Shown piece by piece: positions 34,547 through 44,899 of a stretch of 64,000 nucleotides of DNA. The DNA lies in the NCBI GenBank assembly GCA_020543525.1, contig JAHYIO010000003.1, forward strand, positions 2,480,001 through 2,544,000. The letters are read 5' to 3'. Below the pieces are notes generated by a model. The model ran no database searches and was not told where the DNA came from. It saw only the letters and a program-made list of their open reading frames with translations. Position 1 is the first letter of the stretch. Every line of letters begins with the position of its first letter. This stretch comes from Coriolopsis trogii (taxonomy: Eukaryota > Basidiomycota > Agaricomycetes > Polyporales > Polyporaceae). The translations under genes were made by a program, and so were the position numbers.

Positions 34547-34822
34547 CGGGAAACACAACTGGCGCCTATGAAGCAGTCCGGTGCGAGAATCCACATAAGA
34601 CATGGTGAACTTTCATGTGCGTGACGAGCGTTCGGAGAGCGGTGAATCCTCTCATAATACATGGTCAATCAGTAGGTGGGAACGATCCCGACGCGCATCA
34701 CCAGCCCCAACTTAGACCGATGTTCGAGGGTGAAACACGTTTTTCACCCTGTGATTTGGACCAGTTCCCGGGTTCCGGGGCGCACAGTGAGTCCTTTTAT
34801 ATATTTCTGGGGGCTCTCTGTC
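34547..34822. other. Spacer with short hairpin and R1-linked segment
   Basis: A hairpin (agggtgaaa...tttcaccct) lies at about 34728-34751. 34790-34822 matches the segment following R1 at 16.08-16.11 kb. No gene is supported. Confidence 0.45.
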
Positions 34823-35058
34823 TGTATATGACAAGCTACCATTACATGAGTATTTGTCAGCTAGCCCTTTTTCTTACCAATCTCCAACCCTCCTAACCTT
34901 GTTCAACCATGCTAACAGAGCCTCATGTCAAGCAAGCTTGTGGTTTGCAAGTGCATGAGTGCAGTAGCGACTCACCCATGGTTAGCATGAGGCAAGTGCT
35001 GGGTGTGAAAAGCGGCAGGTGTTTGGTGCTTGGTCCCGCATTGCTCTTAACTATAACA
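34823..35058 (-). repeat. LTR family D, second copy
   Basis: This 236-bp sequence begins TGTATATGAC and ends TATAACA, closely matching 20370-20605. The flanks (ctgtc and cattg) do not form a target duplication and no Gypsy internal sequence adjoins it, so it is an old or truncated solo LTR. Confidence 0.75.
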
Positions 35059-35184
35059 CATTGAGACATATGCATATCAACACTATTTTCTCATGGGCTA
35101 CACAAAGAGAGCCTACCATTTACACTTCCTCCCCTCCCTTGCTGCACTTGGGGGGTCCCTCAAGCCAGTCATACTCAGGCAGGC

Positions 35185-35819
35185 TGTTAGGTCCCGTGCT
35201 GATTGGACCTGAACCCCAAACCCCGAACCCCGATATCCGACTGTGCTAACCTTTTATGTCTAATACCTTAGTCCCATCTCTTTTTGATAGGTCCTATCAC
35301 ATTTATGATTGTTACTATACTCTGATCAGTCCAATCAGGCTACAAACAATGGACTTTGATCTACTCCGATTCCCGATCGGACTGCCGGTCTACTTATGCC
35401 GATTTTGCCAAGACCTTGGCTGGAGTTTCAACTATATAAGGTTTGGTAGCAGTAGACTTGTACCTCAGTTTGGATATCTCATTACTCTCTGAATTTTACG
35501 TGTTCTTCTCTAAGTCCACGTCTGACCCCAACCTCCAGACTCCAAACTCTGTTCGTCACTTAGAACATTGCTTATCCTTCTACCTCGTCCTCTCATTATC
35601 TGACTTGAAGTCAGACTTTGTACTTCTGCTCCTCTTAGTCTCCACATTTCTGCCTCCTCTTGCAAGTCGAGGACACCGGTGTGTACTCAGGGCGTTGCCA
35701 ATAGCATGGCCAAAGTCCTCACCCCGCCGAACTCCAAACACCATCAGACCCCTCATGTCTTCAGTCACATCTCCGCCAATCCCCAGCCTTCGGACTTTGG
35801 AGTGGGCGCAGTCTTAACA
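35185..35819 (+). repeat. Solo LTR, family B, TSD CAGGC
   Basis: This 635-bp sequence begins TGTTAGGTCCC and ends GTCTTAACA, with the identical 5-bp duplication caggc at 35180-35184 and 35820-35824. It contains a TATATAAG box at about 35433. It is the plus-orientation homologue of 22156-22795. No internal region is present. Confidence 0.93.
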
Positions 35820-36138
35820 CAGGCACACTAAAGTCTTGTTTGCACAATAGAATATACTGGCTCCCTTTTGGAGCACCAGATAAGTGCAGGTACCTAATTC
35901 TACTTTTTTACTCTAACCACCTAACCATAACTACCTAACCCTAATAGTAAGCAGCACATAGGCCTGTCTTGCACATGTGTCGATACTACATGCTAGTTGA
36001 TGGGCATGTGTGTTAATAATGGGGGGGAGATTAAAGTAGGTGCTTGTCATAGCAAAGTCACTAAGTGACAAGTGAACATAACTAGGCACTTGATATCCAA
36101 CATCCAGTGGATTGTTTTCCATAATGCTGACAATCAGA
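35820..36138. other. AT-rich spacer
   Basis: No gene is seen. The only notable motif is an interrupted (CCTAAC)n-like stretch at about 35918-35945. Confidence 0.4.
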
Positions 36139-36775
36139 CAATTCCACCTCTAAGTGGATGAGAAATTCTAGCAAATATGTTGCAACTCACAGTGTTAACT
36201 CATCTTAATATGTTGCACAATGATGCATGCTCTGCAACACCCTCTCAGTGAATGAAACCAGCCTGTCTCTCAATGACATTGCTACTTGATGGTGGCAAAT
36301 AATCTTGCCATTGGACACACTCCACTTATATGCTATCAACATAAAGGAAGTTTTCACCTACTAAGTTAGGATACCCACCTCATGTAACTACTCACATTTA
36401 ATTGTCACTTGCACTTTGCAATTAAATCTCACTGAGATTCCTGTTGAGACTTGTCTTCCCAGTTCATTATAGTCTGCGCACACACTTGAGATTGACATCC
36501 CAGGAATTTTAAGGTCTATATGCTAGTCTGCAGCTTGTTACAAACATAGTTGAACTGTGTATATAGTATTAGCCAAACATCAAGCCATGCTTGACATTGC
36601 GCCTATTTCTAACACTGCTCAGTAAGGTGTCATTGCCTTATTGAGGGACAGGCTAGTTCTATTGACTGAGAGAGTGTTGCAGAGCATGCATTATTGTGCA
36701 ACATATTGAGATGAGTTAATACTGTAAGTTGCAACATACTTGCTGGAATTTCTCATTCACTTAGAGGCAGAATTT
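36139..36775. mobile_element. Foldback/MITE-like element with ~150-bp inverted repeats
   Basis: About 640 bp whose two outer arms of about 150 bp (36139-36290 and 36625-36775) are imperfect reverse complements. They share ctctaagtg, atgagaaattc, atgttgcaact, ttaactcatct, aatatgttgcacaat, atgcatgctctgcaacac and ctctcagt. There is no ORF. The arms leave a roughly 330-bp AT-rich centre. Confidence 0.82.
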
Positions 36776-39002
36776 TGGCTTAGTAATCTCAGAATAAACA
36801 CTTTAGTCAGCTGTTCTATAGTACTATTAATCTGATATTCATGTTATACACTATGACTCCCCTTGAAGACAAATATCATGAGGTTGGTCATATATCAGAA
36901 GGACTTTGAAGACATCCCAAGGTTAGTGTCACATGCACTTTGTGGGCACTAACTTGATTTTGGCAGGGACCAGTATAGGGGAAAACCAGTATTTTTCCCA
37001 GTTTAAGTGCAGCACAATAGTGCTATATATTAAGTTTCAGAGATAATAGCTAGGCATGGAAGTCTGTGGAATTAAGCTAGGACAGATGCCTCTTTGCATG
37101 AGAATAAGTAGCAAAGGCACAAATAGTTTCCTCATTGCAGATGTTAATAAATATTTTAGCAAATCAGATTGTTGTGAAATACAAAGACTGATATGGGGCA
37201 CATATTGGAGAAGGGATATAAAGGTCATATGCCTTCATATTAAGCATGATGGCTCAGGAGCCTTGCTCTTATCTCTGGGTGGTACACTATCAGAAACATA
37301 TTCTCTCCTATCTCTTTCTTATCTTCCATCTACTCATTCTATTATACAAACAGCACCTTTTTAGAGTCAGCAACTATTTGATTTGCAAGGTAGGTATGTA
37401 TGATTATAGTATAGTGATCATACTGGGGAGATATCTAATGCTGCTTGTTGGATACACCTTCCACTCCTTATTACCACAGTACTTATGACTATGTGCTCTG
37501 AAAGCTTGAAGTTATAGACCCAGTGGTCCACAAGGAAGTGCATGGCACTGGTAAGGCTAAGCAACAGGTTGGGCTTGAGACAGGTACATATGTTAAAATC
37601 CTGGATCTGGCACCTGTAGGTTCAGGTTATACAGATTTAGGTTTGTACAGATTCAGGGGTCTTCCACATCTATATTTGGATTCTGATAGTATAAGACCTG
37701 TAGGTTCAGATCTAGATAACATATAAGATACCTGTTGCTTAGCCTTATATGGCAGGGTTTGCAGATAAGACAATTATCTTGTGGCCTTTTCCAAGAACAT
37801 ATATGGGCTCAATAATGACAAGGTATATAAATTTCTTGATAGGAACATCCAGAATTGTCACTGCCAAACCTGCTACCAAATCTGCTGCACTGCTAACTGG
37901 GTGACCTCATATGATCTATTATGATGATATATAACAAGTGAGTGGCCCAGATGTCACTTTTTCAAAATTGCTCCACTTTCTGCCTCTGCTGGCAGCATTC
38001 TTATAATCTTTATCTACTGCCAGACATTAGTACCTCTCTCCTCTGTTGTAGAACAGTTATGTCAGCCTCCATAGGCATAATGCACAAAATATAAGTAAAA
38101 ATGAATATTAAACCTTTAACTATGATACTGTATATAACTTGCTATTACTATTAAGTGCTACTTATTAGTTTATTATTTATATTTGACTTAATAAATGCTA
38201 GCACTTACAGCACAGCCAAAAGTGCAGTGACTAAGACTTGATATGCTCTGTACTTAATTATATATAAATCGTTATAAAAACAAATTTTTAAGAGCCAGAA
38301 AAACATATAGTAGAAATTTGAAACTGGACATTTATGTGATTGTCTTAATAGCTATAGCAAATAGAATTATGAAGTGACATTTTGTAGGAAAAGTGGGTGC
38401 TAGGTAATATCTGGATTCTGATAATAGTATGATTGGTAGTAGATTTGGCAGCAGCAATTTTGAACATCCTGTGATCTAATTCACCTTTCTTACTACTCTC
38501 TTTAAGAGTATATGTTCATCATTGACCCCCATTAGTACAAATTGGTGATATATAAGCTATCCAAATAGATCCTTAACATATTTGTCAAAGTTGTCTGCAC
38601 CTTCCTTGGTATTGATACTGACAAGGAGGAGGAACTTCTAAAGTTCTACAAGAAGCAGGGCCATCATATCATCAATTATATAAAGAGGTGTTATATCCCG
38701 TGCCTTTCCAGCCATGTTACTCCAAACCCCAATTGGTGTATGCTTTCTCCATGCATCATGGTACTTTGATTTCATCCATAATCGCAGTTCCATCACAATA
38801 TTATCATCAGTACATCACACAATAGACATCACAGTCCTGATCCTGATCCGTACTCTGTCAGAGCTACATCAACTCTATGATGGCTTGGCACCAAGACTTA
38901 GTTAGACCTAGTACTATATAATTTTGGCTGTAATATCTTGTTTGGATATCTCATTACTACTCCCATAATCCAGTGTTCTCCTTTCACCCATGCTGCCAAG
39001 TC
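36776..39002. other. AT-rich unannotated DNA
   Basis: More than 2 kb with no supported ORF, RNA gene or recognised element. Short repeats of cctgtaggttcag occur at about 37612-37710. It is probably old decayed transposon sequence. Confidence 0.45.
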
Positions 39003-39734
39003 TGTCACAACCTGTGGTCAAGCAAGATGTGGAAAAAGACTGAGACATTGAGCAAGGGTGAGAGTATGAGTCTTGTGCAGCAAGAGTGGAGCAAGGCTTG
39101 ACACACAGGGGCGCAATGGCTTAGCGGTACCATCAGCAACCCGGTTACAACCCCACACCAGGTGTGTAGAGAGTGCGTGGGTTTGGGACCGTTCCCGGGA
39201 TTTAGTCGTCCCATTAACACTGGGGGGTTTTAGTGGGTATGACCAGTCGGTTCAGGCCGGAGGAGTCTCACACTACTTCCAGAGCACAGCTGCACACGAG
39301 GCTCTGGAAGTGTGCGTAAACGCATTTCCTCCCTCTGGTGGTGCTTGAAACCTTGCGGGGTTTAAACCCCTTGCAAAAATGGTAGCTTCAGGGATATCCC
39401 CTGATCCCATCATCAGCACGCCTGACAGGCAAAGCGCGGTCACGAGTCACACGACATGCCCCTTTGGGGACCACTGGGCTCAATGGCATACTGCTCCTCC
39501 CAAAAAAAAAGGGCTGGAGACAGGGTGTATTGAGAGAATGTAAGTAACAAAAATACAACAAGGCTCACCTAGAGACAAGAGGTTGAAACTGAAGTCTCCA
39601 GGTGGTGGGCATCTACTACTTATATATGGAGAACAATAAGCACTAAGAACAATAGATCACAGGTATGTGCAAGAGTGCTGGAACTATAGTGGAAGTGCAG
39701 ACAAAAGGACAATGGAAATGAGGGGTTCATGACA
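39003..39734 (-). repeat. LTR family C copy carrying a SINE-like insert
   Basis: The two outer parts (39003-39110 and 39511-39734) match the solo LTR at 23031-23342 almost end to end, beginning tgtcacaacc and ending ttcatgaca. A ~400-bp insert separates them. The flanks (aagtc and gacct) show no target duplication. Confidence 0.85.
39111..39510 (+). mobile_element. SINE-like insertion ending in a poly-A run
   Basis: The sequence absent from the empty homologue at 23031-23342 runs from the GGGG/cgcaatgg start to a 9-A tail at 39502-39510. Its head contains tggcttagcgg, which fits the Pol III box A consensus TRGYNNARNNG, and a weaker box B-like ggttacaaccc soon after. A 3-bp ggg is present on both sides. 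No ORF is seen. The tRNA-like head plus A-tail suggests a SINE, though the A-to-B spacing is short. Confidence 0.55.
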
Positions 39735-39741
39735 GACCTCT

Positions 39742-40013
39742 TGTTAGAAACATGCCAGACCAGACAGTGGAGATAGTTTGGAGATCTGGATGTCCAGGAC
39801 TGACAGGGTCGAGGACTTTGGCAAAGCTATTAGCAACACCCTGAGAAAATCACCTAGTATCCTCAATTCATGGATGAGGGACTGATTGAGGTTGGGGTCA
39901 GAGATCAAAGATTGGAGATGGATGGTATAGAGTACAAGGTCAGACGTAAGTCCAACGGGCAAGTTTAAAGTTGAGCAGGGTTCTGGGAAGACCGGAGTTT
40001 GGAGGACAGACTT
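39742..40013 (-). repeat. Diverged fragment of LTR family B
   Basis: Begins ttgttag and shares blocks with 22156-22450, including gaggactt, gaagctatt-like, gcaacaccctgag, ggtgtcctca-like and accggagtttgga. It is more diverged than the two solo copies. Confidence 0.6.
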
Positions 40014-40042
40014 TGTCATGAACCCCTCATTTCCATTGTCCT
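40014..40042 (+). repeat. Terminal fragment of LTR family C, plus sense
   Basis: tgtcatgaacccctcatttc and the following bases match the reverse complement of the 23342 end. It is truncated after about 29 bp. Confidence 0.6.
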
Positions 40043-41193
40043 AAGGACTCTCTTGTATTCTATAACCCCCAGTATTCTTGTGTCATTTTGACAGACTGTA
40101 CAACTGTCCTTTTGAGCTTTAGCACCCACCTTGTATTGACTCCAACAATCTCCAATTGTTGCCATTGCCACATTTTCTTGACAGCACTGGTCTATCAACT
40201 AGACTATGTTGACCCCTAAATGACAACCCTTCTCTGCTTGACTCTTGTTCTTTCTAGTCTCAGCTCTATCTCTCTCTCAGTCTCTCTATCTGCTTTACTC
40301 CTTTATAGTTTTGTGTCCAACTACCTGGGTCTAATCAACCTTCAGTTAGTCGGCACTTGGATGACCACCAAAACATATCAAGTTTCTGATCCAAGTCTCA
40401 TAGAAAACTTCCCCTCACTGTGCCTCCACACTACGCCCTTTGTAGCACTGCTGTCGAGTCTGTTCAACAGCAGGGTATATCTGGTGAGTTCAGGAATATA
40501 TCTCTTAACTCCAAATTCTCCAGTTCCCTGTCCTCACTCCCAAGTGAAGGGGCTAAGTGTGATACTCCCCCTCTTCCAGAGCATCAACTGCTCTGAGGCC
40601 TCCCTCAATTGGACCTATGGTCCATGAGAAGACCATGCCAACAACACCATATAGAACTCCCATGCACTGCCTGAGGCGTCAGAGGTGAAGATCATATCTG
40701 CTGTGGGCTGTCATAAGAGATGTAAATCTGAGTTGCATGCATATCTAGAGAGAGCGCTGCTGCACTTGAATACACCGTCTGTGATACTATGTGTCTCGAG
40801 CTCTCATAAAGAGTGTCACATCCTGAGGAGAAAGGATGTTAAATTTGTAGACCTTCCACAAAGGGCAGGCTGTTGACCTCTCAAGCTCAACACCATGAAT
40901 TTGAGAAATGCACTTAGTAACACAATGGATGAATAGTCTGCAGACTGCCCCTGCCAACAATAGCTGGAGGGCACGAGGCACTGCACCTATCCCAACTTAT
41001 CTGATGACACAGCCAATCTAGAGCAGAGCAAGGGTAAGGCACATAATGTGCCTGCCTTTCTGAAAGGGCTATTATGAGGATGGATTGGATGCTGACCCAT
41101 CAAGAACTTGCTCTCAGAGATTCAGCTATGCTCATCAAAGTGCATCCTGTGTTTTGTGTTCATTGTCTGACAATGGCTCGACCTCCACTAATG
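40043..41193. other. Unrecognised element-derived DNA
   Basis: About 1.15 kb with only short, composition-driven ORFs and no named domain. It could be the internal remnant of the truncated LTR-C element. Confidence 0.35.
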
Positions 41194-43093
41194 CAATGGC
41201 ACTCAAAAGTCCTGCACGTGGCTGTCAAGCGCCGACTTGAACAACCAACGCGTCTCATTCTCTCAAACGAGGATTGTGTTTCCTTTGAAAACCTGTACAT
41301 AGGTAGCAATTAGTGTACTACATGTGTATACAGAATATGAGAATCCCGAATGTGTTAGAGAACAATGTGAAAGTTTGAAGATATGTGTGGGCATCGTACA
41401 TTCCATGCAAAAAAATACAAGAAACAAGAAACTGTATAGCAATGAAACTTTTAGTACTTGGTGTAGGACCCCTTGGCTTCCTTGAGGGCTGCTACACAAC
41501 ACGGACGTGAATCATACAAATTACATACAAAGATGTCAATTGCCTACCATTCCTCCTTCAAAGCCTCCCATAGCTGCTTTTTATTAGTTTAGGAGAGGGT
41601 TCTGGGCCCAGACCTTGTGATCGAGATATTCCCAGACATGCTCAATGATCAGGAAGAGGGCGCCCAGGGGATAACGGTTGATATTGTTGTCACAGAACCA
41701 TGCGGATGCAAGATGGGAGGTGTGCTTGGGATTGTGATCCTGCTGGAAGATGATCTCAGAACAATCCATTGAGTAGTCGGCAAGCGTCCCCAGGAGGCCC
41801 TGGTCCAGAATACAACAGTACTTGATAGCTGTGAGATTCCCTTCAATGTGACAGAGGCGGCTGGGCCCATGGCTAGTCAGGCACCCCCACACATTGACCT
41901 TCCCACCCCCATGCTTCACCATGTTCTTCATGTTCCATTCCTCAAATTCTTCTCCGGGCCTCCTCCGGCAGTATTGTTTCCCATCTGAGCCAAATAAGAC
42001 ATACTTGGACGCATCTGAAAAATATACGCAGTCCGAGTCCTTGACTGCCAATCTGCGTGATTATTGGCCCACTGCTTCTGCCCTAAGACATGCATCAGCA
42101 AAATATACATGGAGGTGACCGCATGCGGTTGTCACATGGAACGCATGATCGTCTTCGTCTGAAGGCTAGGAAGGCGGTCGGATATGACTTGTATGTTCAG
42201 GCCACCCCCGGGACCAAACAGTGTGCGGTCACGAATGGGCGTCTCTCACCGTGCGGCCCACAGGCATGGTCAGACCACAGTGGTGTCTGACCTGACGATC
42301 ACTGACGACAATACCACAGGGAGTGGCAGACAGGCGAGCTCAGTTCCCTGGGTATATATGGACATGTATGATCAGTTAGCAAGCAATATCTAATGTTATA
42401 TGGACTTACTCGCAGCTATGTGAGACCACTAATGATTGGTTCCAAGCAATGGTCTGGCCTTGGGCGACGGCCTCAAGCTGGCAGTCAACCAGGCGCTTAG
42501 GGTACTAGCTGCACACCAACACACATGACATGGAGCAGATAGATATTGAATTGCAACTACATAATAATCTCAAACTAATAGGGAAATAGAGCGCGAGCCG
42601 CAACTGTAAAAGGACGGGCGAGACACGATCGCTTTATGGAATGTGATGGATGCCCTGAGAGGAGCATTGAGCAGAGTGACAGTCGCGTTAGAGAAAATTT
42701 GAGTGCAGGTTAGCTTCGCATGTGGAGGCAGTGTGAGTGTGAGCGTGCTGCGCTTTGCATCATGCAACTGGTCCGCCACGCGGGTTTTCAATTGCGTCCT
42801 GAAGCCCTGGTTCGAAGGGCTGAGTATGTTCTCGTTGTTCAGACCCGAGGGGATCATGGCAGTACGAGGAGAGATGGAGAATGGGTGGAGTTGCTGGTTT
42901 TTATGGCCCCGTACTCGAGAGAAGGACAACAGGAGGGGGGCAATCAACACTGACGAGAGTGGAGCGACTGTACAAGCCTAATTCGGCTCGCACATGATCA
43001 CATGATCCACGAACACATCAACAGATGCCTCCCAATCTCGAGCTCCTTGACTACCTACGTCCTCTCAGCCCACCCGTGTAGGCAACCCGGAGG

Positions 43094-43420
43094 ACCCATG
43101 ACCTGCCCCTCCTCGATGTTGCTCCTCTCTCCCTCAGTATTGAGATCGCTGGTATGTCATGCCTTGCAAGTTCGAGCTCTCTGGCATTCCATTGGCGCCC
43201 CATGGTGTTCCTCAGATTGAAGTCACCTTCGACATGGATGCCAACCGCATCCTCAATGTCTCCGCCACCGACAATACAACTGGCAAATTGTATGGCATTG
43301 CTATCACCAACGACCAGGACAGACAAACGAGGATATTGAGCACATGATGTCCGATGCCGCTGGATAGGTACATGGCCGATGATGCTGAGGCATGTCACTG
43401 TGCGTGAAGACCGGCCTCAA
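43094..43420 (+). pseudogene. Captured HSP70 gene fragment
   Basis: The plus frames encode [18 protein letters not shown] (HSP70 hinge of the substrate-binding domain). After only about 16 bp of intron-like sequence (gtatgtcatgccttgc) comes [20 protein letters not shown], followed by [19 protein letters not shown]. Then [18 protein letters not shown] sequence shifts frame at the poorly matching [11 protein letters not shown]. About 45 residues that belong between the two blocks are missing. It is clearly a chimera of host HSP70 coding pieces and not a functional gene. Confidence 0.87.
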
Positions 43421-43992
43421 TTGTACGCGGACAACTTTGGCAACTCACTCACAATCTCAACGCCCGTCCATCTATGCTTGGCTTCTTCAAGGGCATGGCG
43501 TGTGTCAAGGGCTTACGGTGCGACGACACATGCAAATCTGTAGACAATTGCTTGAGGGATGCAATATTCCATTTGTGCTGTTTCACGCCCATTTTTCATG
43601 AATTGCACGTCGTATTTTAGCTATGTGTTAACTATCTATGTCTTGACTGAAAGAGGAGGCCGGATGGTACGGAGAGGGTGCCGGGTGACCCAGACCTGGA
43701 GCACAAGGACGAATATTCACTTCAGTCCGAGGGTTATGGGGTGACAATGCATGTGTACCTGGGAATTGTATGAGCACAAATGGTCGAATGTGCTCCAAGT
43801 GACGGTCACACACTGATCACACCAGTCAAAAGTACTCACCTATGACCGTACAGCGAGCAGTGGATGGTCATTGAACGACCACACACCTAGCGTGTGACTG
43901 GTTTCGATGCGTGTGGCAATCACTCATGTTCATTGGACGGACATGTGAGGAGCTGGTTCTCTGACGTTGGTGAAGGAATGGTCAGGCACCAT

Positions 43993-44087
43993 CTGTACGG
44001 TCAGACACCGTCTGTACGGTCAGACACCGTCTGTACGGTCAGACACCGTCTGTACGGTCAGACACCGTCTGTACGGTCAGACACCGT
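43993..44087 (+). repeat. Five tandem 19-bp units near the copy A 3' end
   Basis: Unit ctgtacggtcagacaccgt, five copies, followed by a partial unit and the inverted arm ggtgtctgacc. Copies B and C have only about one equivalent unit at this place. Confidence 0.93.
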
Positions 44088-44899
44088 CTGTATGATGGTG
44101 TCTGACCATACCTGACCACCGTCCGATGGGTCGCTGGGGCGCCTGTCATACACTGCCACCGCCGCCGCCTTTGGTCGGCGACTGCACTTTTTGCTGATGT
44201 GTGTGCGAGTAAGCAGCGGCTTCTAACAACGGATGCGCCCGTTGAGGCCTATCTCCGCAAGGGCCCTGCGGACGGTAGAGGCACGAACGAGGGGAAGTAG
44301 AAACTTCCGAATGTCAGCACCATTGCATACTTCACTAGTCTTGATCAACTGCTCGGCATGCCACAAGTCTTGTGGGCTCAGAAGCCGAAGTCGTCCTGTC
44401 CGCAAGGGCTCCTGATAGCAATCAGGGTTTGTGTGCAGTTTGGCGTAGTTACGGCCGACAGTGGACTCATGGCAGCCAACCTTTTTGGCAATGTCGCGTG
44501 CCTTGAACCCAAGGTTCCAGAGCTGTTAGACACGAGCTTTTTTGGTAGGAGTAAGCAGAGTCATGATGATATGAGGTTGTTGAGTTCTGTGAAGTTAGGT
44601 AGGTGTGCGTAGTGTTTTGAGAGAGAAAATGGACTTGGGGAGGGGAGGCCGCCCTTCTGGTGCGTCATGGTTGGCGCCAATAAACAAGATCAAACATCAA
44701 ACTTTCACATTGTTATGCTTCTAACACATTCGGGATTTTTTGTAAAATGTTCATATTTTGTATACATTTGTAGTACACTAATCGCTACCTATGTACGGAT
44801 TTTCAAAAGAAACACGTTCCTCGTTTGCGAGAACGAGATGCGTGTGTTGTTCGAGTCAGCGCTTGAAAGCCACGTGCAGGACTTTTGAGCGCCACTGTA

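Larger units (their letters stand above)
42095..44197 (+). mobile_element. Helitron-like element, copy A (2103 bp)
   Basis: Begins TCAGCAAAATATACATGGAG directly after an A and ends GACTGCACTTTTTGCTGA directly before a T. A small hairpin (GCCG...CGGC around ctttggt) lies 18 nt before the 3' end. There is no target duplication other than the ambiguous AT. The first ~230 bp and last ~400 bp are shared with copies B and C. A near-palindrome of GGTCAGACACC arms lies near each end. The interior holds a captured HSP70 fragment and a 19-bp tandem repeat. No Rep/helicase gene is present, so it is nonautonomous. Confidence 0.72.
41584..44564 (-). pseudogene. Tc1-like transposase, split by copy A
   Basis: The ATG at 44564 begins MTLLTPTKKARV, followed by a stop, then an HTH block (GFKARDIAKKVGCHESTVGR). 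LRTGRLRLLSPQDLW, STVRRALAEIGLNGRIRC and a further stop come before KPLLTRTH, where copy A interrupts. Beyond it the protein resumes MHVLGQKQWANNHADW. One base is missing before the catalytic part: VYFSDASKYVLFGSDGKQY (first Asp), IIFQQDHNPKHTS (second Asp) and IIEHVWEYLDHKVW (third-acid region). It is inactive from stops and frameshift even without the insertion. Confidence 0.85.
41194..44897 (-). mobile_element. Tc1-like transposon with ~200-bp TIRs, interrupted by Helitron-like copy A
   Basis: The right end reads (reverse complement) CAGTGGCGCTCAAAAGTCCT beside a TA at 44898-44899. The left end reads caatggcactcaaaagtcct beside TG (mutated TA) at 41192-41193. The inverted repeats extend about 200 bp (41194-41390 and 44700-44897), sharing cctgcacgtgg, tacctatgtac and aacacattcggga. 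The unit is 3.7 kb only because 42095-44197 is a later insertion; without it the element is about 1.6 kb. Confidence 0.88.

Noticed and set aside
35918..35945. Telomere-like CCTAAC repeats
   Set aside because: Only one exact CCCTAA is present among imperfect units; too short and degenerate to call an interstitial telomere.
39111..39160. Functional tRNA gene
   Set aside because: There is a box A match, but no cloverleaf or properly spaced box B; it is better explained as a SINE-like head.
43094..43420. A working HSP70 gene
   Set aside because: No ATPase domain, an internal deletion and frame breaks show it is a fragment.
43993..44087. Possible CRISPR-like array
   Set aside because: The 19-bp units are head-to-tail with no spacers, and the genome is eukaryotic.
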